Shown: in pieces, positions 31,667 to 40,195 of the stretch
How the letters are laid out: each line of letters starts with the position of its first letter
Numbering within the stretch: the first letter of the stretch is position 1
Source of the DNA: Lachnospiraceae bacterium
Lineage (GTDB): Bacteria; Bacillota; Clostridia; Lachnospirales; Lachnospiraceae
Direction: 5' to 3'
Length of the DNA: 40,195 nt
NCBI GenBank assembly: GCA_022797375.1
Contig: JAAWKM010000017.1
Location: 1 to 40,195, forward strand
Program-made: the position numbers and the translations under genes
The notes under the pieces: model-generated
Database searches by the model: none
What the model was told of the DNA's origin: nothing
What the model saw: the letters and a program-made list of their open reading frames with translations, nothing else

Positions 31667-32389
31667 TTAATCTATTTCTGCAAGAACTACTGTAATATTA
31701 TCATAACCACCATTCTCATTAGCCTTGGCAATAAGTGAATTAACAGCCTTCTGTATGGAACTGCTGTGTTTCACAATATATTCAATATCATCATCTTCAA
31801 TCATGTTAGTAAGCCCGTCTGTACACATAAGTACAATATCTGATGTCTCTACTGATATCTCAAAATAATCTGCCCTTACTTCTTCTTCTATTCCAAGCGC
31901 ACGTGTTATAATATTTTTCTGCGGGTGGATTCTCGCTTCGCTTTCTGTTATGTTCCCATTTTTAACCATTTCTTCCACAAGTGAATGGTCACTTGTAATC
32001 TGCTTTATCCCATCATTAATTAAGTATAAACGTGAATCCCCTATATTGGCTATATATAAAGTCCTGTCCTGCAGCGTGCATGCCACTATGGTAGTGCCCA
32101 TCCCTTTAAACTGTGGGTTTTCCATTGCTTCCTTGTATACAGCACTGTTAGCACCCATAACGGCTTCATTCATTACTGTAACGGGTGTGCTGTGCCTGCT
32201 TTCTGCCACTGACTTTACTATGTTCTCTACGCAAAGCTTCGAGGCGTGGTCGCCAGCCTTATGGCCGCCCATCCCATCCGCGACTATAAACAGGTTCTGG
32301 AAACTACCAACTGGGCTGTCACTGCAATAGAAATAATCCTGGTTCATTGAACGTTTTCTTCCAACGTCACTTTTCGCATATGCTTTCAT
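31667..32389 (-). CDS. prpC: PP2C-family serine/threonine phosphatase (partner of PrkC)
   Basis: This is a 240-residue metal-dependent phosphatase. ATG 32389 has GGAGG 8 bases upstream and gives the typical opening MKAYAKSDVGRKRSMNQD; an earlier in-frame start at 32437 is not supported. Metal-binding motifs are VADGMGGHKAGD, IANIGDSRLYLI, MCTDGLTNMI and GGYDNITVVL. It removes phosphate from kinase substrates and from PrkC itself. It overlaps rlmN by 23 bases and is followed 31 bases later by prkC, the standard Firmicute pair, so both are transcribed together. Confidence 0.96.
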   Translation of the reverse strand: MKAYAKSDVGRKRSMNQDYFYCSDSPVGSFQNLFIVADGMGGHKAGDHASKLCVENIVKSVAESRHSTPVTVMNEAVMGANSAVYKEAMENPQFKGMGTTIVACTLQDRTLYIANIGDSRLYLINDGIKQITSDHSLVEEMVKNGNITESEARIHPQKNIITRALGIEEEVRADYFEISVETSDIVLMCTDGLTNMIEDDDIEYIVKHSSSIQKAVNSLIAKANENGGYDNITVVLAEID

Positions 32390-33440
32390 GTAGTTTCCCT
32401 CCTTTGTCTTTATTACGTAACTGGCCACAGGCAGCATCTATATCACTGCCCATTTCTCTTCTAATAGTAACATTTATATGGTTTTTTTCAAGTATTAATT
32501 TAAACTGCTGTATGCCCGCCGTGCCTGGGCGTTTTCCCATACGCCCGTTTACAGGGTTAAGAGGTATAAGGTTCACATGGCAGTTCAAGCCTTTTAAGAG
32601 CCGTGAAAGCTTCTGTGCATGCCCGGTACTGTCATTAATGCCTTCCATCATGCTGTATTCAAATGTTATCCTCCTGCCAGTTTTTTCTATATAATACTTG
32701 CATGCCTCCATTATGCCAGATATAGAATATTTATTTGCAACTGGCATTATCTGCCTGCGCAGCATGTCATCAGGCGCATGAAGCGAGACAGCCACTGTTA
32801 TGGTTAAACCCTCATCTGCAAGCTCTTTAAGCTTTTCTGCCAGCCCGCATGTTGAAAGTGTTATATTGCGCTGGCTTATGTTAATGCCATTGCTGTCAGA
32901 AAGCATCTTTATAAATTTAACAACATTGCTGTAATTATCAAGCGGTTCACCAATACCCATAAGTATGACATTGGAAACCCTTTCCCCTGTAGTGCGCTGT
33001 ATTTCATAAACCTGGCCAAGCATTTCAGAAGGCGTTAAATCCCTTATAAGCCCTCCAACCGTTGAAGCACAGAATTTACAGCCCATCCGGCAGCCTGCTT
33101 GTGTGGAAATACATACACTGTTGCCATGCTTATATTTCATAAGCACGCTTTCAACCTTGTTGCCGTCACTAAGCTCCATTAAAAACTTGGCTGTGCCGTC
33201 TTTGGACACCTGCTTTCCTGCAATATGCGTACTTTCTATAAAACATTCTTCTGAAAGCCGCCCACGCAGGCTTTTGGGAATATTTGCCATTTCATCAAAC
33301 GACTGCACAAGCTTCTGGTGCATCCACCCGTAAACCTGTTTTGCCCTGAATGCCTTCTCACCAGTGCTTTCAATAAATTCCTTTAATTCATCAAAATCCA
33401 GGCTTTTAATATCTTTTTTCACTAAAAGTCTTTCTGCCAA
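32367..33440 (-). CDS. rlmN: 23S rRNA (A2503-C2)/tRNA methyltransferase RlmN, radical SAM
   Basis: This is a ~357-residue radical SAM enzyme that methylates A2503 of 23S rRNA (and A37 of some tRNAs). It has the cluster motif CRMGCKFCAST (CxxxCxxC), the N-terminal RNA-recognition part (FRAKQVYGWMHQKLV), LMGIGEPLDNY, SLHAPDD, and the mechanistic Cys in AACGQL near the end. The start is probably TTG 33440, directly after the rsmB stop with GGTGG in front; the upstream in-frame ATG at 33488 is within rsmB, and GTG 33422 is an alternative. It overlaps prpC by 23 bases. Confidence 0.95.
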   Translation of the reverse strand: MAERLLVKKDIKSLDFDELKEFIESTGEKAFRAKQVYGWMHQKLVQSFDEMANIPKSLRGRLSEECFIESTHIAGKQVSKDGTAKFLMELSDGNKVESVLMKYKHGNSVCISTQAGCRMGCKFCASTVGGLIRDLTPSEMLGQVYEIQRTTGERVSNVILMGIGEPLDNYSNVVKFIKMLSDSNGINISQRNITLSTCGLAEKLKELADEGLTITVAVSLHAPDDMLRRQIMPVANKYSISGIMEACKYYIEKTGRRITFEYSMMEGINDSTGHAQKLSRLLKGLNCHVNLIPLNPVNGRMGKRPGTAGIQQFKLILEKNHINVTIRREMGSDIDAACGQLRNKDKGGKLHESICEK

Positions 33441-33441
33441 T

Positions 33442-34818
33442 TTACCACCGTCCTGTTTTTTTAATAAATGAAGCCACAAAAAAACCATCCGTTCCTGCTA
33501 TATGTGGGAGAACCTGTATATATCCGTTATGTCCTGTCTTTCCCCTTAAGCATAAAGGCAATGCCTCTTCTATGTCTTCACTTTCAAATGGAAGGTTTTC
33601 ACATATCCACCTGTAGTTATTAATATTCTCTTCCTGTGTTATTGTACATGTGCTGTATACAAGCCTGCCGCCAGGTTTTACATATCTTGCTGCCACGCTG
33701 GATATTTCCCTCTGCAAAGCAGCAAGTGCTTCTATATCACCAGGTTTTGTCTTATATTTTATATCACACTTTTTGCCAGAAACACCAAGCCCTGAACATG
33801 GAAGGTCTGCTATAACAATATCTGCCATGCTGTCCCATTCCTGCCTGTATATACGTGCATCATTTTCATATACTTTTATATTTTTAAACCCGCACCGCTT
33901 TATATTATCATATATAAGTTTTGTCTTTTTACTGGAAATATCACAAGAAATTACCTTTCCAGTACCATTTAACAAATCTGCTGCATGCATTGTCTTGCCG
34001 CCAGGCGCAGCGCACAGGTCAATAACTGTATTATTTTTATTAATGCGGGCAATGGCAGCAGGCAGCATTGAACTTTCGTCCTGTACCTGGACAAGCCCGT
34101 CCATGAATGCCCTTAATGCATAAAGGCTTCCATAACCACTGGTTCTTAACGCATATCCAAAAAACTTCCCGTTATCTATAATTATATCCCTGGCATCTTC
34201 TTTAAGCAGTCCTGTTATTCCAGATACATCTGCTTTAGAGATATTACATCTTAATGTAAGATATTTATCACCATTTATAAATGCATCTAATATTTTTTCT
34301 GTAACTTCCATGCCATATTCATTACAGAACCTTTCTACAATCCATTCCGGCATGGAATATTTTACTGAAGCATATAAAATAAAACCATCACTGCGCAAAG
34401 GATATCTTATGCTGTCTTTTCCGCGTACCATTCCCCTGAGCACACCATTGACAAACCCCTTTAAGCCCCTGAATCCCCGTGAAACAGCAAGTTTTACAGA
34501 TTCATTGCATGCAGCGCTGTCAGGCACTTGTTCCATGTAAAATATCTGGTATGCAGCCATACGCATTATATTTCTTATGGCAGGTTTCATTTTATTAACT
34601 TTAATGCTTGCAAAACAGTTAATTATATAGTCAAGTGTAACCACACGTTCAACTGTTCCTGTACATAACCTTGAAAGGAATGCCCTGTCCCTGTTATCTG
34701 GAATAACACCACTGTCTAAAACGCTGTGGAGCGCTTTATCTGCATACACACCTTTCTCCATTGTTTCTATTATAATATCCAGGGCGTATGCACGTATATT
34801 ACCACTGTCCTTATTCAA
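33442..34818 (-). CDS. rsmB: 16S rRNA (cytosine(967)-C(5))-methyltransferase
   Basis: This 458-residue enzyme has an N-terminal NusB-like RNA-binding domain (about 1-140) followed by a SAM-dependent methyltransferase domain (about 165-455). It shows the loop DLCAAPGGKTMHAADLL, the catalytic DLPCSGLGVSG motif with the nucleophilic Cys, and STCTITQEENI with the second Cys, all Sun/RsmB hallmarks. The start codon is TTG (34818), overlapping fmt by 8 bases; no earlier or near ATG is available before the NusB-like segment. The stop is followed immediately by the probable rlmN start. It acts on 16S rRNA position C967. Confidence 0.95.
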   Translation of the reverse strand: MNKDSGNIRAYALDIIIETMEKGVYADKALHSVLDSGVIPDNRDRAFLSRLCTGTVERVVTLDYIINCFASIKVNKMKPAIRNIMRMAAYQIFYMEQVPDSAACNESVKLAVSRGFRGLKGFVNGVLRGMVRGKDSIRYPLRSDGFILYASVKYSMPEWIVERFCNEYGMEVTEKILDAFINGDKYLTLRCNISKADVSGITGLLKEDARDIIIDNGKFFGYALRTSGYGSLYALRAFMDGLVQVQDESSMLPAAIARINKNNTVIDLCAAPGGKTMHAADLLNGTGKVISCDISSKKTKLIYDNIKRCGFKNIKVYENDARIYRQEWDSMADIVIADLPCSGLGVSGKKCDIKYKTKPGDIEALAALQREISSVAARYVKPGGRLVYSTCTITQEENINNYRWICENLPFESEDIEEALPLCLRGKTGHNGYIQVLPHIAGTDGFFVASFIKKTGRW

Positions 34819-35788
34819 AACGCTCTCCCTTTTCTATTTTGTATCCTCTAAGGAATGAACCTGTATCCATCCTTTTTTTGCCTTCTGGCTGTAATGATGT
34901 AATTGCAAGATAGCCATCCCCTGTCTTTACAATTATATCATTTTTTCTGGTGGCAGCAACTGTCCCGGCTGTAAGTTTTTCCCCTGTATCTATTCCATTT
35001 TCTGCCGCCCCTTCTTCTGGGATAACAAACGTTTTCCAGATTTTAAGAGTCTTCCCATGAATATGTGTAAATGTACCAGGCCACGGGTCTAAGCCCCTTA
35101 CCAGCCTTTCTATATTGATGGCAGGCATGTTAAAATCTATATGCCCTGTTTCCTTTTTAAACATTTTTACATAAGTATGCTTGCTTTCATCCTGTTTTAC
35201 CGGCTTTAAAGTGCCCTTTTCTGCCATGTCAAGCACATCAAGCACCATGGGGCCCCCAAAACCAGCAAGCTTATCAAAAAGGCTTCCGCCTGTTTCATCC
35301 GGGCTTATGGCACATTTTTTAACAAGAAGCATATCGCCTGTGTCAATCCCTTCATCCATCTGCATTATAGTAACACCGCTTTCCTTGTCACCATTAATAA
35401 CAGCCCACTGTACAGGGGCAGCACCGCGCAGCTTTGGAAGCAGTGAGGCATGCACATTAATACAGCCATACTTAGGTATAGAAAGGATTTCTTGTGTTAA
35501 AATCTGCCCAAATGCAACTACTATGATGGCATCAGGGTTAATGCTTTCCAGTTCATCAATAAACCACTGTTCCCTTGCGCGGGCTGGCTGTAATATCTTA
35601 ATATCCCTGCCGGTTTCTTCAATGGATTTAAGGGCAGCTTCTTTAACAGGGGGCGGTGAAGCCTTGCCACTCCTGCCCTTTGGTTTATCTGGCTGTGTAA
35701 CAACGGCAGCAATTTCATGCCTGCTGTTTACCAGGCATTTAAAAGTTTCCACTGCAAAATCTGGTGTACCCATAAAAATAATCTTCAA
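34811..35788 (-). CDS. fmt: methionyl-tRNA formyltransferase
   Basis: This 325-residue enzyme formylates initiator Met-tRNA using 10-formyl-THF. It begins with IIFMGTPDFAVETFKCL, then KLRGAAPVQWAVINGD, with catalytic Asn, His and Asp in INVHASLLPKLRG and DEGIDTGDML. The C-terminal domain (about 205-325) binds tRNA. The start codon is TTG 35788; the next ATG would lose the KIIF strand, so TTG is needed. GGAG lies about 10 bases upstream. It is separated from def by 565 bases that hold two structured repeats; elsewhere def and fmt usually touch. Confidence 0.96.
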   Translation of the reverse strand: MKIIFMGTPDFAVETFKCLVNSRHEIAAVVTQPDKPKGRSGKASPPPVKEAALKSIEETGRDIKILQPARAREQWFIDELESINPDAIIVVAFGQILTQEILSIPKYGCINVHASLLPKLRGAAPVQWAVINGDKESGVTIMQMDEGIDTGDMLLVKKCAISPDETGGSLFDKLAGFGGPMVLDVLDMAEKGTLKPVKQDESKHTYVKMFKKETGHIDFNMPAINIERLVRGLDPWPGTFTHIHGKTLKIWKTFVIPEEGAAENGIDTGEKLTAGTVAATRKNDIIVKTGDGYLAITSLQPEGKKRMDTGSFLRGYKIEKGERFE

Positions 35789-35820
35789 AACCTGTATCTC
35801 CTTCCATTTTAAGAACTTTT

Positions 35821-35826
35821 ATTATA
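35821..35826 (-). promoter_or_regulatory. extended -10 of the fmt-rsmB-rlmN operon
   Basis: TATAAT with a preceding TGG (extended -10) lies about 33 bases before the fmt start. No -35 consensus at 17 bases (CGGCAT) is seen. A promoter here would allow fmt and following genes to be expressed apart from priA-def. Confidence 0.45.
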
Positions 35827-35902
35827 CCATAATACTATAGTGTATGCCGGACGCTTCTGCAAACCGCTACGGCAAATATCATTTAGACAAAAAAATGTTT
35901 AA

Positions 35903-36087
35903 AAATTACACTGGGTGCGCTGGCAAATCCAAAGTGCCTTCCATGAACAAAGCACGCTTGCGCTTGGACAGCTCACGCAATGGATGCATAAAGCCCTAAA
36001 AAACAGGGCTTAAGCACCAGCGGCGCTGTACAGCTTTTTCATGGAAGCACATTTGGATTTGCCAGCCAGCCTGCACTTTGGTAATTT
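35903..36087. repeat. structured repeat element, copy 1 (core 35919-36066)
   Basis: The core is bounded by CTGGCAAATCCAAA on the left and its reverse complement TTTGGATTTGCCAG on the right (35920-35933 and 36052-36065); a looser outer stem AAATTAC/GTAATTT extends it. Inside are further hairpins (AAGCCCT/AGGGCTT; a GC-rich GCACCAGCGGCGC block). Its reverse complement matches copy 2 over most of its length. No coding potential. Confidence 0.8.
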
Positions 36088-36170
36088 ATAAAAAAACTCC
36101 ATTCTGACTTTAACGGCTCAAATAACAATAAAAAATACAGCATTTATACTGGTTTCCAAAGAAGTAAATG

Positions 36171-36335
36171 CCTGGCAAATTCCAAATGTGCTCCCAGAAG
36201 CAGCTGTCCAGCGCCGCTGGTGTTTAAGCCCCGTTTTGAATGTTCCGCTGGAACATCAGGGGCTTTATGCACCATTGCGTGCTTCATCCAAGCGGAAGCG
36301 TGCTGCTGGGTGGGACACTTTGGATTTGCCAGCCC
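36171..36335. repeat. structured repeat element, copy 2 (opposite orientation)
   Basis: Bounded by CTGGCAAATTCCAAA and TTTGGATTTGCCAG. Compared with the reverse complement of copy 1 it shares CCAAATGTGCT, CAGCGCCGCTGGTG, TTAAGCCC, GGGCTTTATGCA, CCATTGCGTG and ACTTTGGATTTGCCAGC. Differences are mainly in a middle loop, where copy 2 carries an extra hairpin (TGTTCC gctg GGAACA). About 100 bases of AT-rich DNA separate the two copies. Confidence 0.8.
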
Positions 36336-36353
36336 ATCATTATTAATTTGAAA

Positions 36354-36833
36354 TCATTGTTCCTCCTGGGAAGTGTCTACTAAATCCCCCTCCACTTTGG
36401 AAACGTACAATATTCCTGACAGGTGGTCTATTTCATGTTGTAATGCCCTTGCAAGCAAACCTTCACCTTCCACAATTATTTCTTTCATATGTTCATCATA
36501 TGCTTTTACTTTTGCATAATTAGCCCTTGTGACAACTCCTGATTTGCCTGGCACGCTAAGACACGCCTCCTGCCCTGTCTGTTCGCCTGAAAGTTCCAGT
36601 ATTTCAGGGTTTATAAGGATTATTGGGTTATTCCCCTCTTCTGTGGCATCTATTACTACAACCTGCTTAAGTACACCAACCTGTGGTGCAGCGAGCCCTA
36701 CACCACCTGCCTCATACATTGTGTCAAGCATATCACCAATAAGAATTGATGTGCGTGGTGTCATTAATTTAACTGGTTTTGTAGCATGTTCAAGTATCTC
36801 ATCACCTATTTTCCTTATTTTCCTAATAGCCAT
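36354..36833 (-). CDS. def: peptide deformylase
   Basis: This is a 159-residue metal enzyme that removes the formyl group from nascent proteins. ATG 36833 gives MAIRKIRKIGDEIL, the usual start; the GGAGG lies 11 bases away and upstream in-frame ATGs (36851, 36884) are possible. Motifs are GVGLAAPQVG (motif I), EACLSVPG (motif II, with Ala in place of the usual Gly of EGCLS) and LQHEIDHLSGILY (HExxH-type, motif III). Cys of motif II and the two His bind the metal. It lies 81 bases after priA, and its companion fmt lies beyond the structured repeats. Confidence 0.95.
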   Translation of the reverse strand: MAIRKIRKIGDEILEHATKPVKLMTPRTSILIGDMLDTMYEAGGVGLAAPQVGVLKQVVVIDATEEGNNPIILINPEILELSGEQTGQEACLSVPGKSGVVTRANYAKVKAYDEHMKEIIVEGEGLLARALQHEIDHLSGILYVSKVEGDLVDTSQEEQ

Positions 36834-36862
36834 AATATTCTGATCCTCCATAAAAATCCCCA

Positions 36863-36881
36863 TGCCGTGCTTTGCACGGCA
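36863..36881 (-). other. hairpin between priA and def
   Basis: TGCCGTGC and GCACGGCA pair over 8 bp with a 3-base loop. On the minus strand it is followed, 5 bases later, by ATTTTTATGG, so it could act as a weak terminator or attenuator before def. Confidence 0.45.
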
Positions 36882-36914
36882 CAAATAGTAATGAAAAATG
36901 CTGGTTTTCCATAT

Positions 36915-39161
36915 TTACCTGTTAATGTTAAATTCAAAATTAATCCCACAGTCCCTGAATTCCGTATCCTGTTCTTTAAATGCTTCTATATAATCTTTTA
37001 CAGAACAGAGTGTACTATAATCCATGCATTTGCCATAAACTATTTTACGGTAAATATCTTTTGCCTTTGCCACTGGTGCATCTGCCGGGCCTAGCACTGT
37101 AACGGTCTGGTACTGCTCTGCTATCTCTGAAATAATTCCAGCAAGCTTTAAAGCACTTTTTTCATTTTCTGAGAAAACTAATACTCCTAGTATATTTGAA
37201 ACTGGCGGATAATGCAACATTTCTCTTATAGATATCTCGTGGTTATAAAAACTTTCATAATCCTGGTTTGCTGCATGTACTATGCTGTAGTGGCATGGCT
37301 GGTATGTCTGGAGTACAACCTCACCGCTTTTCCCGCCCCTGCCTGCCCTGCCTGCTGCCTGTGCTACAAGCTGGTATGTGCGTTCTGCTGCCCTGTAGTC
37401 ACCAGCATTAAGTGAAAGGTCGGCAGCAATTATCCCTACAAGTGTTACATTAGGGAAATCATGTCCTTTTACTATCATCTGTGTTCCTATAAGGATATCT
37501 GCCTCACCTCTGCCAAACTGCCCGAGTATTCTGCTATGCCCGTCTTTGCCGCCTGTTGTATCAGCATCCATCCGCAATATGCGTGCGCCTGGAAAATATT
37601 TTCTTGCCGCCTCTTCAACCTGCTGTGTGCCTATGCCAAATGTGCCAATATATTTAGAACCACATGACGGGCAGGCAGCAGGCAGTGGTATTTCATAGCC
37701 GCAGAAGTGGCATTTCATCCTGTCAACAACACCATTATGCATATGTGGTTTAAGTGATACAGAACAGTGCGGGCAGCCTATTGCTTCACCACATTTACGG
37801 CACGAAATAAAACCTGCATATCCGCGCCTGTTTATAAATATAATTGACTGTTCATGTCTCTGTAAACGTTCCTCTATAAGCCTGCTTAACCTGCTGCTGA
37901 ATACTGAATAATTCTTATTAGCAAATTCTTCCCTTAAATCCACTATATGTACTTGTGGGAGACGTGCACTGCCAGCACGTTTTTTAAGTGTAAAAAGACC
38001 ATATTCACCTGTCTGTGTTTTATAATAAGCTTCAAGTGATGGCGTTGCAGAGCCAAGAAGGACACTTGCACCAGCCATGCCTGCCCTCTGGACTGCAACT
38101 TCCCTTGCATGGTATTTTGGCGGTGTTTCACTCTGGTAACTTGTTTCATGCTCTTCATCCACCACTATAAGCCCAAGTCTTTTAAATGGTGTAAAAAGCG
38201 CAGAACGTGGTCCAATCATAATATCAATAAGCCCTTCTTTAGCCCTTAGGAACTGGTCATACCGTTCACCTGCGGAAAGCCTTGAGTGTATAACGGATAC
38301 GCGTTCCCCAAAACGCTGGTAAAACCTGTTTACTGTCTGGAATGTCAATGCGATTTCTGGTATAAGTACAATTGCCTGCCTGCCATACGAAAGCACACCT
38401 TCAATTATCTCCATATATACTTCTGTTTTGCCACTTCCTGTAACACCATGTATTAAATAAGTTTTCCTTATGCCATCTGCATAATCTGACAGGACTGTAC
38501 TTGCAATATACTGCTGTTCATCATTAAGGACATGCCTGTTACTTACATGGGCTTCATGTTTTGCAGTATTGCGGTACTGCCTGGCTGAACTGGTGCTGGT
38601 AATGCCCATCTGGTCCAGGCTGTCAATTACAGATTTGGGGCATTTAAGGTTTTTGGTTATATAATTGTAATCAATACCATTATAATATATGCTGCTGTCC
38701 AGGCTGGTAAAGTACCTTGCAACCCTTGCTCTTGCTGTATTGTGTTTTTTTTCAAATTCTGCCGCAAGTTTTTCCATTTCACCATGGCTTACAAGCGGGT
38801 AAACTGTCCGTTTAACCTGTTCTTTAACTTCTTTTTTTACAGGCATTACAGCTTTAATTGCATCATTCATTGATGCACCATAATTTTCCTTAATCCAGCC
38901 TGCAAGGGCAAGCAGGTGTGACTCCACTGGTATAGCGTTTTTTTCAACACCTGTAATGCTCTTGGTCTTTGCCGGGTTAAATTTTGGTGTGTCTGTTAAA
39001 TTAACAACATAACCCTTGAGCTGCCTGTTGCCACTGCCAAAAGGGACTGTTACAAGCGAGCCTGTTTTTACTTCATTCCTAAAGCATTCAGGTACAATAT
39101 ACTGGAATGTTTTATCAAGGCTTTTAACAGATATATCAATAATTATATCAGCAAATATCAT
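36915..39161 (-). CDS. priA: primosomal protein N' (replication restart helicase PriA)
   Basis: This is a 748-residue helicase that reloads the replisome at stalled forks. ATG 39161 has GGGGGAT six bases upstream and gives MIFADIIIDISVKSLDKTF; the frame reaching 39185 is less likely. Its 3' primer-binding and winged-helix parts (1-200) are followed by the helicase lobes with HGVTGSGKTEVY (Walker A), VDEEHETSY (DEEH), LLGSATPSLEA and the RAGRGGK motif VI. A cysteine-rich insert (FISCRKCGEAIGCPHC then CHFCGYEIPLPAACPSCG) binds two zinc ions. It starts the unit with def and follows murE by 82 bases. Confidence 0.97.
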   Translation of the reverse strand: MIFADIIIDISVKSLDKTFQYIVPECFRNEVKTGSLVTVPFGSGNRQLKGYVVNLTDTPKFNPAKTKSITGVEKNAIPVESHLLALAGWIKENYGASMNDAIKAVMPVKKEVKEQVKRTVYPLVSHGEMEKLAAEFEKKHNTARARVARYFTSLDSSIYYNGIDYNYITKNLKCPKSVIDSLDQMGITSTSSARQYRNTAKHEAHVSNRHVLNDEQQYIASTVLSDYADGIRKTYLIHGVTGSGKTEVYMEIIEGVLSYGRQAIVLIPEIALTFQTVNRFYQRFGERVSVIHSRLSAGERYDQFLRAKEGLIDIMIGPRSALFTPFKRLGLIVVDEEHETSYQSETPPKYHAREVAVQRAGMAGASVLLGSATPSLEAYYKTQTGEYGLFTLKKRAGSARLPQVHIVDLREEFANKNYSVFSSRLSRLIEERLQRHEQSIIFINRRGYAGFISCRKCGEAIGCPHCSVSLKPHMHNGVVDRMKCHFCGYEIPLPAACPSCGSKYIGTFGIGTQQVEEAARKYFPGARILRMDADTTGGKDGHSRILGQFGRGEADILIGTQMIVKGHDFPNVTLVGIIAADLSLNAGDYRAAERTYQLVAQAAGRAGRGGKSGEVVLQTYQPCHYSIVHAANQDYESFYNHEISIREMLHYPPVSNILGVLVFSENEKSALKLAGIISEIAEQYQTVTVLGPADAPVAKAKDIYRKIVYGKCMDYSTLCSVKDYIEAFKEQDTEFRDCGINFEFNINR

Positions 39162-39243
39162 ATATCCCCCATTCTTGCTATACAAATCCCCGGACGCGCC
39201 TGTTAAGCCAGATGCCCCATAGCTTGCTGCTGGGTATCATGGA

Positions 39244-40195
39244 TTAGCGTATAAAATTGCCATCACGCACAACGTCCGCTACAAGTTCCCTTTCGTCCAT
39301 ATGGTATTTTTTCCCTTTTATCTCCTGGTAATCTTCATGGCCTTTGCCAGCCAGTACAATTACATCACCTTCCCTGGCATTTTCAATGGCATAACGTATT
39401 GCCTCTGGCCTGCTGGTAATTGTAATATATTTTCCGTCTGCTTTTTTTACACCTGTTACAATATCCTCAATAATAGCTTCTGGTTCCTCATTACGCGGAT
39501 TGTCGGAAGTAACTATTGTCAGGCCGGCAAGCCTTGAAGACACTTCCCCCATTTCAAAACGCCTTTCCCTTGCGCGGTTTCCCCCACAGCCAAAAAGGCA
39601 CACAAGCCTTGCTGGTTTATATTCATTAAGTGTCTCTAAAAGGCTTTCCAGGCTCATTGCATTATGGGCATAATCTATCATAACCGTAAATTTTGGTGAT
39701 ACGTCCAGAAGTTCAACCCTGCCTTTTACACGTACTTGTGAAAGGGATTTTAATATTATTCCATCTGGAATATTAAAATGTTTACATATTGCAACAGCTA
39801 TCATGGAATTATATACACTGAATTTGCCGGGCATGCTGGTTTCTACATCCATTTCCACAAGCCCGCTTATATGGTAAGAAACGCCAAGCCGCCCGTCTTT
39901 CATTGTAAGCCTGGCAGAAGATGCCCTTAAACCAGCATTACTGCTAAAACCATATGTTTCAGTATCACATGTGTGGTATTTCATTATTTCATCCAGGTGG
40001 CTGTCATCTGCATTAAATATTCCATGCCTGCACTGCCTGAACAGAAGGCTTTTACAGTGGATGTAATCTGCCAGGTCCTTATGTTCAGCGGGCCCTATAT
40101 GGTCTGGTGCAAGGTTTGTAAACACACCATAATCAAATGTAAAGCCGCCAGTCCTGTGCAGCATAAGCCCTTGTGATGAAACTTCCATAACAACA
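39244..40195 (-). CDS. murE: UDP-MurNAc-tripeptide synthetase MurE (meso-DAP-adding), partial
   Basis: This is the C-terminal 316 residues of MurE, the ligase that adds the third amino acid to the peptidoglycan precursor; the N-terminal third lies beyond the right edge. The frame is open to the window end (VVMEVSSQGLMLHR). Visible are the central ATPase segment NLAPDHIG, the DYAHN loop, CGGNRARERR and the DNPRNEEPE signature that selects meso-diaminopimelate rather than lysine. The final GKGHEDYQ loop is intact. The Gln in SSQGL stands where many MurE have His (SSHAL). It precedes priA by 82 bases and is probably in the same unit. Confidence 0.95.
   Translation of the reverse strand, partial: VVMEVSSQGLMLHRTGGFTFDYGVFTNLAPDHIGPAEHKDLADYIHCKSLLFRQCRHGIFNADDSHLDEIMKYHTCDTETYGFSSNAGLRASSARLTMKDGRLGVSYHISGLVEMDVETSMPGKFSVYNSMIAVAICKHFNIPDGIILKSLSQVRVKGRVELLDVSPKFTVMIDYAHNAMSLESLLETLNEYKPARLVCLFGCGGNRARERRFEMGEVSSRLAGLTIVTSDNPRNEEPEAIIEDIVTGVKKADGKYITITSRPEAIRYAIENAREGDVIVLAGKGHEDYQEIKGKKYHMDERELVADVVRDGNFIR

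Overview
The window looks like a chromosomal segment of a low-GC, Gram-positive anaerobe of the class Clostridia, most likely family Lachnospiraceae. This is inferred from the AT-rich intergenic DNA, a MurE with the meso-DAP signature DNPR, and the contiguous minus-strand order priA-def-fmt-rsmB-rlmN-prpC-prkC-rsgA-rpe-thiN that is familiar in that group. A flagellin lysine methylase gene suggests a motile relative, but no genus can be fixed. No rRNA, tRNA or CRISPR array was seen.

Left edge (1 to about 3050): this stretch looks like the end of an integrated mobile element. It carries the start of an ABC transporter ATPase gene, a response regulator / histidine kinase pair and a tiny helix-turn-helix gene. 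Four 11-bp direct repeats in front of the transporter fit a binding site for the regulator. About 970 bp of non-coding debris follows: a broken C-terminal end of a replication-initiator gene, three copies of a 15-17 bp motif and several hairpins. The ordinary chromosome starts after it.

3052-8269: a solitary Sfp-type phosphopantetheinyl transferase, a histidine-phosphatase, an SseB-like protein, an LppM-like lipoprotein and a HAD hydrolase. Two intergenic spaces share a ~45-bp repeat.

7550-12165: one operon (LTA-synthase-like phosphoglycerol transferase, lrgA, lrgB, HAD hydrolase), read from a near-consensus promoter at the end of the previous operon. It concerns cell-envelope polymer and membrane physiology.

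12251-19384: a tightly packed six-gene operon: FliB-like methylase, Fic protein with built-in inhibitory motif, CHASE2 adenylate-cyclase, TIM-barrel isomerase-like protein, YhfC-type intramembrane protease and CgeB-like glycosyltransferase. This combination of second-messenger, AMP-transfer and surface-modification genes is the most interesting candidate system here.

19599-21577 (plus strand): ychF and lgt, ended by a bidirectional terminator. 21625-22803: a HAD phosphatase fused to a GNAT acetyltransferase, with a strong leader hairpin.

23057-40195 (minus): a long housekeeping run. It starts at murE (partial) and priA, passes through def, fmt, rsmB and rlmN (translation and RNA modification), prpC/prkC (cell-wall signalling kinase and phosphatase), rsgA, rpe, a PilZ c-di-GMP receptor and thiN, and ends in two MutS-like ATPases. 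The def-fmt gap holds two copies, in opposite orientation, of a ~150-160 bp structured repeat element.
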